From contig JAEUJW010000022.1 of NCBI GenBank assembly GCA_016793465.1, positions 120,218-184,217 of the forward strand: 64,000 nt of DNA. The letters run 5' to 3'. This document shows positions 9,755 through 19,607 of this stretch, in pieces (within the stretch, counting starts at the first letter, position 1; every line of letters starts with the position of its first letter). Under the pieces are notes generated by a model. That model made no database searches and had not been told where the DNA came from. It saw only the letters and a list, made by a program, of their open reading frames with translations. Source of the stretch: Myxococcales bacterium. Lineage in GTDB: Bacteria > Myxococcota > Polyangia > Nannocystales > Nannocystaceae. Position numbers and translations under genes: made by a program.

Positions 9755-12700
9755 ATGACCGAGAATTTCTACGCGAACTCTCACTCGACCCAGTGGGAGG
9801 CGGTCCGGAGTGGGAACACCCGAACAGGACGTGGCCGCGGCCGGTCCAAGTTCGAAGAGATAGAGCTACCTCTACTCCCCCAACAGGAAGACGTGCGTAA
9901 GATCGTGCTGGCCGTCCGCTATTGTGACGCGGGCATGAGCCGGCTAGTCGAGGAGCTAGGTGCGTACGAGCCGGACGGCAAGGTTGCTCCGCGTATCGTA
10001 GATTACTACCTGACGAACGCGCTTCTACTTGGAATGATCGATCGCGACAACCTCCGTACGCCACAGGGACGGGCTCTAATTGCGCTCAGTGCCGAGCACC
10101 AGATCCGCAGGCTCGCGTACGCTTTTGAAGTGTCGGACATTGGACGTCGGTGGTTGAGGTTCGCCGGCGCGAAGGATCTACAACATCTCAACCCTGCTTC
10201 CGCCGACCGCTTCGTCACAGACTTGGATAACGGACGCGTTTCCAATGAAACGTTGAACCGACGAGCAGGCACACTCCGCCGCTGGTGCGAACAGTTTCGC
10301 GAAGCGTTACGGCAATTGGTCCTTAAGGCCGGAGAATCGCGGGAGTTCTTTGCCGAATCCGACGTGCCGGTGGTGTTCGATCGCGGAGGTTCTGCCCCGC
10401 TGCTGAGACGGTTGAGTGCTGCTGCGCGGAGAATCGACGTTGCCACGGCTTTCTTCACGCTGGAAGGGTTCAGGGAACTGGCGGTTGAGCTGGAACACGT
10501 CGATCTCCGCCTAATGGTCGGTGGCGACGAGCGCTCGCAGCACGACGCTGAGATGTTGATGCGGATCTTCGAAGCCAGTCTGCGACCGAGTCTGCAGCTC
10601 GAGCTCTGGGATCGTCGTGCGGTCATCAACCGACTTCATGAGCTCCTCGTGAGCGGGCGATGCCGGGTCGATAGCTACGAAGCGCGTGCCCGCTCGTATC
10701 TTCACGCCAAAGTCTATCTCTTCTCTTCGGATGGTCCGCAAGCGGCGTATGTCACTTCAGCCAATCTAACCCTGGGCGGCTTATGCAACAACATTGAGGA
10801 TGGAAAGGTCACGCGCAATGCTGACGAACTGACCTACATCAGACAGCGTTTCGAACACTACTGGCAACAGGCGACTCCCTTAACCGGAAGATTTCTCGAC
10901 GCGATCGAGGAATGCTGGGTGATGAATCCAGACCCGGACCCGAGGCTCGTCCTTCTGCGCATGCTACATGAGCTTTACGGCAAGTGGCCGCGGCTACCCT
11001 TCGTCCCGTACCCATTGCCGGAATTGCAGAAGGCAATTATTGGCGGCATACTGGCCAAATTCGAACAAGTACGAGGACTCCTGCTTGTGGCCCCGACCGG
11101 CATCGGCAAGACAGTCATGTCAGCCTATGTCGGCAAGTACCTGCAGACGGCGCAGAAGATCGAGCGTGTGATCGTTGTCTGCAAGAACAAGACCTTGCAG
11201 GGGATCTGGAGTGAGAAACTGGCTGCGTTCCGCCTCGGTTCTGCATGGGTCCGCGTATACGACCTAGAGCGCGCTGATCCCGAAATCGGACTGAAGGGGG
11301 CACTCAAGGAGATATTCGACAGTTTGAGTGCCAGAGACCTAGTGATTGTCGACGAGTCGCACCACTTTCGTCGTCACGAGTCGCAACGGCACGAGTCGCT
11401 CGCCGAGTTCCTGCGGGGGCCAAGTCCCGACCGTCGGCCGTACGCGCTGCTACTCACAGCGACGCCGATGAGCATCGACATCGACCATCTCAATCACCAG
11501 TTGGCCGCGATCCAGGCGCCACCGCTCGATGACTTTGCAGACGCCCAGGACTGCCCAGCGCTCCTAAACGTGGCAATAGGTCCACTCATGCGCGATTTCC
11601 CGGGCGGACGTGCGACTCGAGACGGCTACGTGCCGATCGATTTTGGCGGTGTCGTAAAATACTTGGCGAAGATCAAATTTGAAACGATCAGCTACCGCTC
11701 GTTAGTCGACGGACTTCTTGAAAGGATCGAGAAAATCAGCATCTTATTCGACAAGATCGATCCAAACGTCACCCAGGCGATCTTTGCCGATGAGGATGAC
11801 GGCGATTCCGATGTCCGGCGAGAGTTCAACTACATCTTTTTGCCAAAACTTTTGGCAAGGCGTGCCGAGAGCAGTATTGAGGCCCTGGAAACGACCCTGA
11901 CGAACCTTAGGAACGCCCTCGACAGTGGGTTATTAGTACCCGCGGCGGGAAGCACATTCCCTCAAGAACTTGCCGAGTTGACCACCGCGGCGCGCCGGAT
12001 CCCCCGTGAGCCAGGGCGGGTTCCAAAACTCGACCGCTTGGTGAGGCTCGTCAAGAAGTTGGGAGAGGGCACGAAGATTCTCATTTTCAGCGAGTATCGA
12101 CCGACCGTCGCTCGCCTCCGGGAAGTCCTCGAGGTTCAATTTCCGCGGCGAAGGATCGCGCTGGTCCATGGAGGTGTCGATGCGAGGGTGAGGCGGTCGA
12201 TCTTTCGCCGCTTCGCACCTTTGGCGCAAGGTGTGGAGACTGCTTCGGGCCCCGACCTCGACACGTTGGTTGCCACCGACGCAATATCCGAGGGAGAGAG
12301 CCTGCAGGATGCCCATTTTCTCGTCAGCTACGATCTTCCGTGGACGCCCCTAACCCTGATCCAGCGGGTTGGCCGTGTCGATCGTTTCTCGCGGGACAAG
12401 CGTAAGGTCAAAGTGTTCAATTTTTTCCCTGCGACCGCTGTCTACGAGCGCATCGTAAACTTGCGCTCAAGACTGGTGGTTCGTGGGCTCCGACACAAAA
12501 AATTCAGCGGAACAGAATTCGTGGAGCCGCACGAACGGGTGCCGGCCACGCTTGCTACTGAGACGATTGAGATCCTTCACAAACTCGAGGCAGGAACAAT
12601 TGATTATGCTACCTTAGTCAAGGACGTCGTCGAGAAGCCTTTGCCGCCGACGGCTGTCTTCAACGCACTCTGGGGAGCGCCACCAGATGAGCTACGTCGT

Positions 12701-13189
12701 GCTCGCGCACTTCCTGAAGGATGCGTGGCTACGTACGTCGGTAGTCCGGCGGGGCACCTCGCGCTGATTCGAAGCGGCAGCAAACTCAGCCTGCTGTGGA
12801 GAGCCATGGGAGAGTCAGCGATTCGCAGCGCCCCAACTTCCGACAGCTACGATGCTCTATTGCGAATCGTGGGGACCATGGGGAAAGCTGTAGAAATGCG
12901 CCACGAACTGCTCCAGAGTCGTGAGGCATCGTTGATGGGTCTGATCCGGGACTGGTGCGCTCACGAAGGAGGGGTCGCTGACGAGGCCGTGGAACTTGTC
13001 GCCGCGATCGAGTGCCTTGAGCAAGAGCCAACTCCTTCACCTGCGCCCACCATTCCGGCCCCAACGCAGCGCTCAACGCCCACTTCCTGCCGAACGCGCG
13101 CCAAGCCGCGTCGCCCACCGAAAAGCGCAGATGGCCCGGTGCAGATAAACTTGTTCTCGCCCCCTGACCCCACGAACGGCTCAAGCTGA
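9755..13189 (+). CDS. PLD-family nuclease fused to SF2 helicase, probable defence protein
   Basis: The protein has 1144 residues. An N-terminal helical, DNA-binding-like region (about 60-200) is followed by a phospholipase-D-type nuclease domain with one HKD motif (LHAKVYLFSSD, about residue 315). A superfamily 2 helicase comes next: Walker A APTGIGKT (about 445), DExH box DESHH (about 532), motif III TATPMS (about 566), and helicase C-terminal motifs ISEGESLQDA and QRVGRVDRFSR (about 845-885). One HKD motif implies a dimer. PLD-plus-helicase proteins occur in restriction-like and phage-defence loci; the role here is inferred. Codon use is less GC-biased than in the ars genes, suggesting separate acquisition. 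No methyltransferase neighbour is present. Confidence 0.82.
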   Translation: MTENFYANSHSTQWEAVRSGNTRTGRGRGRSKFEEIELPLLPQQEDVRKIVLAVRYCDAGMSRLVEELGAYEPDGKVAPRIVDYYLTNALLLGMIDRDNLRTPQGRALIALSAEHQIRRLAYAFEVSDIGRRWLRFAGAKDLQHLNPASADRFVTDLDNGRVSNETLNRRAGTLRRWCEQFREALRQLVLKAGESREFFAESDVPVVFDRGGSAPLLRRLSAAARRIDVATAFFTLEGFRELAVELEHVDLRLMVGGDERSQHDAEMLMRIFEASLRPSLQLELWDRRAVINRLHELLVSGRCRVDSYEARARSYLHAKVYLFSSDGPQAAYVTSANLTLGGLCNNIEDGKVTRNADELTYIRQRFEHYWQQATPLTGRFLDAIEECWVMNPDPDPRLVLLRMLHELYGKWPRLPFVPYPLPELQKAIIGGILAKFEQVRGLLLVAPTGIGKTVMSAYVGKYLQTAQKIERVIVVCKNKTLQGIWSEKLAAFRLGSAWVRVYDLERADPEIGLKGALKEIFDSLSARDLVIVDESHHFRRHESQRHESLAEFLRGPSPDRRPYALLLTATPMSIDIDHLNHQLAAIQAPPLDDFADAQDCPALLNVAIGPLMRDFPGGRATRDGYVPIDFGGVVKYLAKIKFETISYRSLVDGLLERIEKISILFDKIDPNVTQAIFADEDDGDSDVRREFNYIFLPKLLARRAESSIEALETTLTNLRNALDSGLLVPAAGSTFPQELAELTTAARRIPREPGRVPKLDRLVRLVKKLGEGTKILIFSEYRPTVARLREVLEVQFPRRRIALVHGGVDARVRRSIFRRFAPLAQGVETASGPDLDTLVATDAISEGESLQDAHFLVSYDLPWTPLTLIQRVGRVDRFSRDKRKVKVFNFFPATAVYERIVNLRSRLVVRGLRHKKFSGTEFVEPHERVPATLATETIEILHKLEAGTIDYATLVKDVVEKPLPPTAVFNALWGAPPDELRRARALPEGCVATYVGSPAGHLALIRSGSKLSLLWRAMGESAIRSAPTSDSYDALLRIVGTMGKAVEMRHELLQSREASLMGLIRDWCAHEGGVADEAVELVAAIECLEQEPTPSPAPTIPAPTQRSTPTSCRTRAKPRRPPKSADGPVQINLFSPPDPTNGSS

Positions 13190-13383
13190 GGCCAGCCTAT
13201 CCCTCGACTGCCACTTCCACGGGGGTCGTCGAGAGCCCCCCGCCGACCGGCCCGGCCTTCGTCGAGGGGCAACGACACCGGCGATTACAGGGGGCCGTGG
13301 AGGCGACGGGCGCAGGTCCTGACCGCACTGAGGCAGGCTGTCCTAGAAGACATGCTAAAAATGTCTGTGGTGTTGGCCCATCT

Positions 13384-13409
13384 AATTAACCTAAATTTAG
13401 GGGTTAATT
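13384..13409. promoter_or_regulatory. AT-rich nested palindrome, possible operator
   Basis: Arms AATTAACC (13384-13391) and GGTTAATT (13402-13409) form a perfect inverted repeat. Inside it lies the 12-bp palindrome CCTAAATTTAGG (13390-13401). It stands out in GC-rich DNA and lies about 70 bp before the gene at 13477, upstream of a TTGACA box. A repressor-binding site is the simplest reading. Confidence 0.4.
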
Positions 13410-13442
13410 CTCTTGCGAGGCGGCAGGGTCTTGCCCATGGCC

Positions 13443-13470
13443 TTGACACGGTCTTGTGCGATCTTAACTT
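13443..13470 (+). promoter_or_regulatory. Possible sigma-70-type promoter for the gene at 13477
   Basis: TTGACA at 13443-13448 is followed after 16 bp by TAACTT (13465-13470), a weak -10. The start codon at 13477 is only 6 bp further, which would give a leaderless message. No ribosome site is visible before that ATG, in agreement with this. Confidence 0.35.
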
Positions 13471-13476
13471 CAACCT

Positions 13477-13842
13477 ATGGCGAACCACCGCTTTCCTACC
13501 CCGGCCGAGGCAGCTCTCGCCGAGACTCGACGCAAGCTCGATGCGCAACGGCGTGCTGAACGTGATGCTGCCCAGGAAGCCGAAAGGAAGAAGAGGTTGG
13601 ATAAACTTCGCCTGGAAACCTTGGCCCGCCAAATCAAGAGAGGCATTGAGCAGGGACAACTGGAATTTCCACTTCAGTCTGACGATGGTTCGTTGGTACC
13701 GACGCTCGTCCGTGAACTGGCTAGGGCGGGTTGGTCGGGAAAAGTCGAAAACAACCAGCTCGTCATCTCACCGGCGACGCCAACCACGCCGCCGCTGATC
13801 CGTCTCTTCGAAGCTATCCTGACCGCAGCCGTTCGGCGGTGA
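13477..13842 (+). CDS. Small charged hypothetical protein
   Basis: The protein has 121 residues. The N-terminal half is a highly charged helix, probably coiled coil (AEAALAETRRKLDAQRRAER, ending near residue 60). The second half is compact and mixed (LVRELARAGWSGKVENNQLV). I do not recognise a family. It follows the helicase-nuclease by 287 bp of DNA in which I see no gene, only the palindrome and promoter noted separately. Its lower third-position GC matches the helicase gene, so both may have arrived together. Confidence 0.55.
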   Translation: MANHRFPTPAEAALAETRRKLDAQRRAERDAAQEAERKKRLDKLRLETLARQIKRGIEQGQLEFPLQSDDGSLVPTLVRELARAGWSGKVENNQLVISPATPTTPPLIRLFEAILTAAVRR

Positions 13843-13979
13843 TCCGGCAGCCCGTGCGAACGTTCGGCCACGAGCCCCGACTAAGGTGGAACTGTGACGG
13901 TACGCCACACGATCACCCCGACGATGGCTATGGTCGCCACCATAATGGCCTCGACGAGATCGATCGGAAGCAACATCGC

Positions 13980-14432
13980 CTAACCCCTCCCTTGTCCCGC
14001 CCCAACCGGCGACGACGGCAGCAACTCGGCTCGGGATGCGTGCACGAGCCCCACGCGGCTGTGCACCCCTACGCGACGGTAGATCTGGCGGACGTACGTG
14101 CGCACTGTGCTGAACGTGAGGCCGACCCGTTGCGCGATCTGCTTGTCGGTCAGCCCGTCGATCACCAGCCTGGCGATCTTCCCCACCCGTGGCGGTAGGG
14201 CGGCTGCGGGTGGTAGCGAGTCGACCGCCGAGGTGGGACGCCGCAGCATGAAATTCTGACCGTCTGGGGTCTGGAACACCGCCAGCGACGGCCAGTTCGC
14301 CGCAGCGGCGTAGACCTTCGCGTCGGCTTCGTCGACCCCGCTGACGGCAACGGGGTTCACCGCGGCGGGGTGACGATAGCCGTGTAAGACCTCGACGAGC
14401 AGGTCGATCGGGGGCAGGCGTACCGGGTCCAT
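13980..14432 (-). CDS. LuxR-type response regulator/transcription factor
   Basis: The protein has 150 residues from the ATG at 14430-14432; a longer in-frame reading to 14588 lacks coding character. The C-terminal half is a LuxR helix-turn-helix: ARLVIDGLTDKQIAQRVGLT, then STVRTYVRQIYRRVGVHSR. The N-terminal half (about 75 residues) is not a receiver domain with a visible phospho-acceptor and could be a small ligand or PAS-like domain. It diverges from the double-kinase gene across 128 bp, so it may regulate that operon. Confidence 0.75.
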   Translation of the reverse strand: MDPVRLPPIDLLVEVLHGYRHPAAVNPVAVSGVDEADAKVYAAAANWPSLAVFQTPDGQNFMLRRPTSAVDSLPPAAALPPRVGKIARLVIDGLTDKQIAQRVGLTFSTVRTYVRQIYRRVGVHSRVGLVHASRAELLPSSPVGAGQGRG

Positions 14433-14560
14433 GCGAGGGCTGCATACCAGACGACGAGGCCGGCTTGGCAGCGGCGGATCACTGGCCAGGAATTCAGTGC
14501 GCCGACCTCGCGGCGGATTTGTCCTTGCCTTGGTGGTCAGAAACTCATCCTTATACGGGC

Positions 14561-16933
14561 ATGGCCACCCCTCCGAGCCAGCCCCCAACCGCCGCGCCCG
14601 CGGCCCTGCCCGCGACGCCCAAGCTGTGGTCCGGCGTCGCGGTGGGGGACGTCCTGGACAAGCGCTTCAAGATCGTCGCGCCGATCAGTAGCGGCGGCAC
14701 CGCGACGGTGTACAGGTGCGAGGACCTGCATCTTCGTGCTCCGGCGGCCGTGAAGATCTTGACGGAAGTCACCGAGGACGCCCGCCTCCGCTTCCTCGAC
14801 GAGGGCCGCATCCTCGCCAACCTCAAGAGCCCGCATCTTGTACAGGTGCTCGCGGTGGGCGAGGTCAGCCCGCCCGTCAACTCAGGCAGACCCGCTGTGC
14901 TCTTCATGGCGCTGGAGCTGTTGCCGGGGCGAAATCTCGACCAACGGCTCCGAGAGGAGGGGCCGCTCCGGTGGCGAGAGGCCGCGGAGCTGCTCGTGCA
15001 GGTCGCAGGCGCCCTCGCAGACATGCATCAGGTGGGCGTGATCCACCGGGACATCAAGCCCGGCAACATCGTCGAGATCGGCAGCATCACGCGGCGGCGG
15101 CTCATCAAGATCGTGGACCTCGGTATCGCCAAGGTGATGGACTGGACCGCCGTCGACACGACCGGCCTCACGCCGTCGCCCAGGCATCAGACCGAGGCGA
15201 ACCTCGTCGTCGGCACGCCCGGCTTCATCGCCCCCGAGGCGCGAGTCGTTCCGTCTCCGCCGGCCACCCCGCGCTTCGACACCTTCGCGCTCGGCGTCAC
15301 CCTCTACCTGCTCTGCACGGGCGTGATGCCCAAGCTCGCCGAGCTCCGGCCCATGAACGAGGTCTATCCGAAGTGCGAGGCCCCGCTCGAGCTCGAGGCG
15401 TTGGTCGCCTCGGCACTCGCAGTGCTCCCCGAGGACCGCATCGCCACGGCGGAGGAGTTCGGACATCGACTCGAGTCCATCCGCGCTGCGTATGCCGACG
15501 AGTCCGAGCCGTACCTGTTCGCGGGCTGCTTCGAGCTGCTTCAGGCCCTCGGAGCGGGCGCCAAGGGCGAGGTCTACAAAGCCTACAACCACGACGCCCC
15601 CAGCCGCGTGGCGCTCAAGCTGCTGAGCGAGAAGTCGAAGCAGAACCCCGAGGAGCGCGCCCGTTTCGCGCGCGAGGCTCAGGTGCTGAGCGCCGTGCGT
15701 CACCCCGCGCTGCCTGAGTTCCACGAGTGCCGCACGTCGGAGAAGGAGCGTCGACCTTACATCGCCATGGCCCTTATGCCCGGTCGATGCGCTGGCGAGT
15801 TCTGCGTGGGCAAGAACATCCTGCCACCCGCGGAGGTGATCGACGTCGGCAAGAGTCTCGCAAGCGCCCTCGTCGCCCTGCATGCACGGGGCATCATCCA
15901 CCGGGACATCAGCACCACGAACGTCTTGATCGATCGGACCCCGAAGCTCACGACCGCCATGCTCATCGACTTCGGGATGGCAGAGCTCGAGCCCAAGTTC
16001 TACGACCAGCGCGATCCCCCCCGCCCAAGAGACCGCATCCAACTGGGGACGGGGGGACTCGAGCAATTCGACTGGACCGCGCCCGAGGCGAAGGCGACGC
16101 ACGTGTGGACGGGCAAGAGCGACGTGTGGTCGGTCGGGCTCCTCCTCTACCGGCTCCTCACTGGCAAGCGGCCCACGACCAACAAAGCCGGAGAGCTGAT
16201 CTCGCCGCGCGAGGTTCAGCCGCGCTGTTCCCGAGCGCTTGCGTCGGCGCTGCTCTCGGCGCTCAACCCCAACCCCGACGAGCGGGTGGATGCCGCTGAA
16301 ATGCTCGGGCGGCTCCACGCCGCCGCGGACGAGCTGGCTGAAGAGACAGCGGACGTGGCGGACGAGCTGGACGAATCGGTCCCATCGGCGGCGACGCCGG
16401 AGCTGACCGCAGCGAAGCCAGCCACGCCCACGAGCCCGAGCTCCCGCCGGGCTCGCGCCTGGGCATGGGCCAGGCTTGGCCTGGAGGCCCTGGCCGCGGC
16501 GGCGCTGATCGTGCTCGTGTTGAGAGAGGGTGACGGTGCCGTCTCCGCCGGGCCGCTCGCACCACCCTCGACGCAGGCTGCCGTGGTGGCACCGTCGCCG
16601 CCGCCCAGCAGCGTGACGCAAGCTGCGGTCGCGGACCCAACCGCCTCACCCCCTCGACCTTCCAAGGACGAGTTGCTCGTGTCCTCGGACGCCCGGAAGC
16701 CGATGCGTGAGGCGCTCGCCGGGGCCGCCGAGGAGTTGCGCCACTGCTCCGACCTCGCCGGCGGGATCCTCGTTGTCCAGTTCACGACGGTCGAACACGG
16801 CGACAAGTTCGCCGACGTCGCCATTCACAGCCGCACCAGTCCGGCCGTGGACCGTTGCGTCGGCGATGCCACGGCGGGCATACGCTTTGAGCCGCTCGCG
16901 CAGCCGCAGCGCTTCACCGAGGAGTACCCATGA
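14561..16933 (+). CDS. Membrane Ser/Thr kinase with two tandem kinase domains
   Basis: The protein has 790 residues from the ATG at 14561. Kinase domain 1 (about 35-290) has Gly loop SSGGTATVYRCE, lysine AAVKIL and catalytic loop HRDIKPGN; its metal-binding motif is DLG instead of DFG. Kinase domain 2 (about 318-580) has GAGAKGEVYKAY, VALKLL, catalytic loop HRDISTTN (Ser where the usual catalytic-loop Lys sits) and DFG (MLIDFGMAE). A single membrane helix (about 637-657) is followed by a Pro/Ser linker and a domain ending near a Cys-containing strand. A partial copy lies at 9323. It overlaps the next gene by 4 bp. Domain 2 may be catalytically weak. Confidence 0.88.
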   Translation: MATPPSQPPTAAPAALPATPKLWSGVAVGDVLDKRFKIVAPISSGGTATVYRCEDLHLRAPAAVKILTEVTEDARLRFLDEGRILANLKSPHLVQVLAVGEVSPPVNSGRPAVLFMALELLPGRNLDQRLREEGPLRWREAAELLVQVAGALADMHQVGVIHRDIKPGNIVEIGSITRRRLIKIVDLGIAKVMDWTAVDTTGLTPSPRHQTEANLVVGTPGFIAPEARVVPSPPATPRFDTFALGVTLYLLCTGVMPKLAELRPMNEVYPKCEAPLELEALVASALAVLPEDRIATAEEFGHRLESIRAAYADESEPYLFAGCFELLQALGAGAKGEVYKAYNHDAPSRVALKLLSEKSKQNPEERARFAREAQVLSAVRHPALPEFHECRTSEKERRPYIAMALMPGRCAGEFCVGKNILPPAEVIDVGKSLASALVALHARGIIHRDISTTNVLIDRTPKLTTAMLIDFGMAELEPKFYDQRDPPRPRDRIQLGTGGLEQFDWTAPEAKATHVWTGKSDVWSVGLLLYRLLTGKRPTTNKAGELISPREVQPRCSRALASALLSALNPNPDERVDAAEMLGRLHAAADELAEETADVADELDESVPSAATPELTAAKPATPTSPSSRRARAWAWARLGLEALAAAALIVLVLREGDGAVSAGPLAPPSTQAAVVAPSPPPSSVTQAAVADPTASPPRPSKDELLVSSDARKPMREALAGAAEELRHCSDLAGGILVVQFTTVEHGDKFADVAIHSRTSPAVDRCVGDATAGIRFEPLAQPQRFTEEYP

Positions 16934-17913
16934 CCGCCCTACCCATGCTTGCAGCCTTGTTCGTGCTTGGTGGCGCGACCCCCCCTCAGGCTACGACGGC
17001 CTGTGACCCCACTGACCACGGCTGCAAGGCCAGGCGCTCGGAACAAAAGGCCGCGTCAGCGACCGACCCGGATCTCCAAGCGACCTACCTTCGGAGCGCC
17101 CATCTATCGTACATCTCCCTGTTCGACAGGACAGGTGACGTGCGAGACCTGTGCACCGCGCGACGGGTGTTCGACGCGAGCCTGGCGGTTAAGGGGCAGT
17201 CCGCCGACGAGCGGGCTCGCACGAGGAAGCTTCGCGGCGAACTCGTCTCGCGTGAGCAGAAGTCGGCCACGCCGTGCAAGGTGTCGAAGCACCCGCGCGT
17301 CTCGCCGCCCGACGTGCCCCCCAGCTCCACGAGCGCGACGAGTCCGGTCGCCAGCATGCCGCCCGATGTGGAGCCGACCAGTGAACCACCGCCGCTGCTG
17401 ACGAGCACGTCGACGCCCGAGCTCCCTCCGACGCCCGCGTCCCCCCCGGCCGCGGTTCGTCCGTCCCTGCCGTCCGCGTCGGTGACGCGCCCTGATGAGC
17501 TGCTCATGCCGATCCCCAACCGGCGCACGTCGACGAGGCGCGGCCCGGACGGACCGCGCCCTGGCCGCGGGCTCGTGATCGCTGGCGGCGTCCTGCTGGT
17601 CGGTGGCGTCGCCCTCACCGCCGGAGCCGGTCACCTGGGCCGCCGCATGAGCGAGACCCGGCAGGAGTACTTCACCCTCGTCGACTCGATCAGCGGCTTC
17701 GGCACACCGGACCAGGACGCACAGGCTGGCTCCCTCCTCGGCGACTACAAGGCCATGCGGACGCAGGCCATGGTGCTCGCGGTCGCAGGCGGCACGACCA
17801 TCGTCGTCGCCGCTGTGCTCGCGGGGGTGGGAGGTCGCCGGATGGCCCGTGCGGCTTCGCGGACCGCGCTCGTCCCGGCCCCTGGGGGCCTTGCACTTTT
17901 CGCGCGGTTCTGA
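16930..17913 (+). CDS. Kinase-linked secreted/membrane protein, unknown family
   Basis: The protein has 327 residues and its ATGA overlaps the kinase stop. There is a signal peptide at 1-20 (MLAALFVLGGATPPQA). A small helical domain with three cysteines (about 25-118) follows, then a long Pro/Ser/Thr linker (about 120-205). Two hydrophobic helices (GLVIAGGVLLVGGVALTAGA and an AMVLAVAGGTTIVVAAVLAG segment) end the protein. This plan, with a repeat-like N-terminal domain and C-terminal helices, is common beside myxobacterial kinases. It is probably the kinase's envelope partner; function unknown. Confidence 0.7.
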   Translation: MTALPMLAALFVLGGATPPQATTACDPTDHGCKARRSEQKAASATDPDLQATYLRSAHLSYISLFDRTGDVRDLCTARRVFDASLAVKGQSADERARTRKLRGELVSREQKSATPCKVSKHPRVSPPDVPPSSTSATSPVASMPPDVEPTSEPPPLLTSTSTPELPPTPASPPAAVRPSLPSASVTRPDELLMPIPNRRTSTRRGPDGPRPGRGLVIAGGVLLVGGVALTAGAGHLGRRMSETRQEYFTLVDSISGFGTPDQDAQAGSLLGDYKAMRTQAMVLAVAGGTTIVVAAVLAGVGGRRMARAASRTALVPAPGGLALFARF

Positions 17914-17930
17914 ACAGTCTTGGAGGACCT

Positions 17931-19595
17931 ATGAAGCCCCGTATACTCCCGTTTTTCGCCCTCCTGCTCGTGTTTCTCGTCGGGTGTCCCCAGGTGTGGC
18001 CCGACGTGGTGACCTGCGAGGAGCAGAATGCGTGCGGGACCACCGAGCCGGCCTCGACGGGCAGCGACGGGGCGCCCACAACGAGCGAAGGCGGGAACCC
18101 GGTCACGGGCGAAAGCTCGGGCGACACGGGCGACAGCCCCACCGAGGGCGCCGACCCCGAGACCGGCGCCGAGTCGATCGGCACGACGACTGGCGAGCCC
18201 GTCGAGTTGCCGTTGATCCTCACCCGCAAGGTGGACCCGGACTACACGGACGTGAACGCCATCCTGGACGTGCACGTCACGGCCGACCACGCAGACGGCG
18301 TGCGGATGGAGCTCGAGAGCGGCGACATCGTCGAGCTGACGCCGCTTGGCGCTGGCGAGTTCGGCGGCGAGATCCTCGCGTATTCCGGGCTGGGCAACGG
18401 CGAGATGACGGCCTGGTTCACGCCCTGGCGCGACGCGCTTGTCGGCGAGACGGTAGGCGCCGAGTACGTCATCGCGTTGCCGCCGCCGGGCTACGAGCTC
18501 TACTGGAACGCCGACGAGCTCGACATCGACGGCAACGTCGCGAAGCTCGGCGTCCTGACCGATGGTAGGCCCGTCGAGTTCGGCACCTACCACGAGATGG
18601 GCGAGCCGCGCTGCTACCTCCGCCTCCGCGACAAGAACGGCGAGCCGGTCGAGTTCGTCGACGTCCTGCCCCCGGCCCGCTGCCGGGCGATCGACTTCAC
18701 GATCGACCGCGACACCGGCGTGATGCACTTCCTCGTCGAGCGGAAGAAGGGCGATGATCTGGTATGGTGGGCCGGAGAGAGCCCCGGGTGGGGCATCGCG
18801 CCGAAGAACATCGGCGTCGGTGAGGTCGGCGACATGGCGCTCGCCCTAGCGAGCCGCCCCGGCCTCGTCGCGGTCTGCGGCGCCAAGCCGGTGGCGACGA
18901 CCGACAAGCTCGACGCGCTCGCCGTTCTGCTCCGACCGGGCCAGCAGCCGGAGGAGCGGCTATTTGACTACGTGAACCCCAAGAAGCACTGGTTCGCGGA
19001 GACCGCTCGCGACTGCATGTTCGCAGATGCGGGCGACACGCTCGTACTCGTCGGCGAAGCCCGCGGCAACCATGACGGCGGGAACTTCCCCGTCCTTCGC
19101 GACCGCCGCATGGTGATCAAGCACAACGTCGCCGTGGACGACCCAGAGTGGTACGTCGGCGGGCCCGGACCCGGCGTGCAGAGCCGGCTCCACGCGGTCG
19201 ACGTGGACGACCAGGGCCGCTACCACACGGTCGGCTACACCTGCCTCGACGTCTGTGAGCCGGACGGCGAAGTCAGGGTCTACTCGCCGGACGGCGAGCT
19301 AGAGAGTCAGGTGCCGATGGGTCCCCTCGGTTCGGCATGGTTCGGTCCGCACGACATCGCGTGGAGTCCCGCCGGCTACGCCGTCGTCGCCTTCGCTGAG
19401 CTGCAGGGCCAGTCCACCGTGTTCAAGGTGCAGGCGTTCGCGCCCAACATCTACGAGCCGCTGTGGACCTTCACGCCGATCGACAAGCAGGGGATCCAGA
19501 TTGCCTTCGCCGTGGCGGTCGGCCTCTTCGGCGAGGTCTACGCCGGAGGGATCGGCGCCACGAACCACCCCGCGTTCGTGGTCATCGGCGGCTAG
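17931..19595 (+). CDS. Outer-membrane-type lipoprotein, probable beta-propeller-like
   Basis: The protein has 554 residues. The lipobox LLVFLVGC sits at residues 12-19, so Cys19 would be lipidated. A Ser/Thr/Gly-rich linker (about 35-90) follows, typical of Nannocystis-type lipoproteins. The rest is beta-rich with repeated units (DVDDQGRYHTVGYTC, SPDGELESQV, DIAWSPAGYAVV), suggesting a propeller fold. It starts 17 bp after the previous gene and belongs to the kinase operon. No catalytic motif was recognised. Confidence 0.7.
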   Translation: MKPRILPFFALLLVFLVGCPQVWPDVVTCEEQNACGTTEPASTGSDGAPTTSEGGNPVTGESSGDTGDSPTEGADPETGAESIGTTTGEPVELPLILTRKVDPDYTDVNAILDVHVTADHADGVRMELESGDIVELTPLGAGEFGGEILAYSGLGNGEMTAWFTPWRDALVGETVGAEYVIALPPPGYELYWNADELDIDGNVAKLGVLTDGRPVEFGTYHEMGEPRCYLRLRDKNGEPVEFVDVLPPARCRAIDFTIDRDTGVMHFLVERKKGDDLVWWAGESPGWGIAPKNIGVGEVGDMALALASRPGLVAVCGAKPVATTDKLDALAVLLRPGQQPEERLFDYVNPKKHWFAETARDCMFADAGDTLVLVGEARGNHDGGNFPVLRDRRMVIKHNVAVDDPEWYVGGPGPGVQSRLHAVDVDDQGRYHTVGYTCLDVCEPDGEVRVYSPDGELESQVPMGPLGSAWFGPHDIAWSPAGYAVVAFAELQGQSTVFKVQAFAPNIYEPLWTFTPIDKQGIQIAFAVAVGLFGEVYAGGIGATNHPAFVVIGG

Positions 19596-19607
19596 ACATC
19601 AAGGGCT

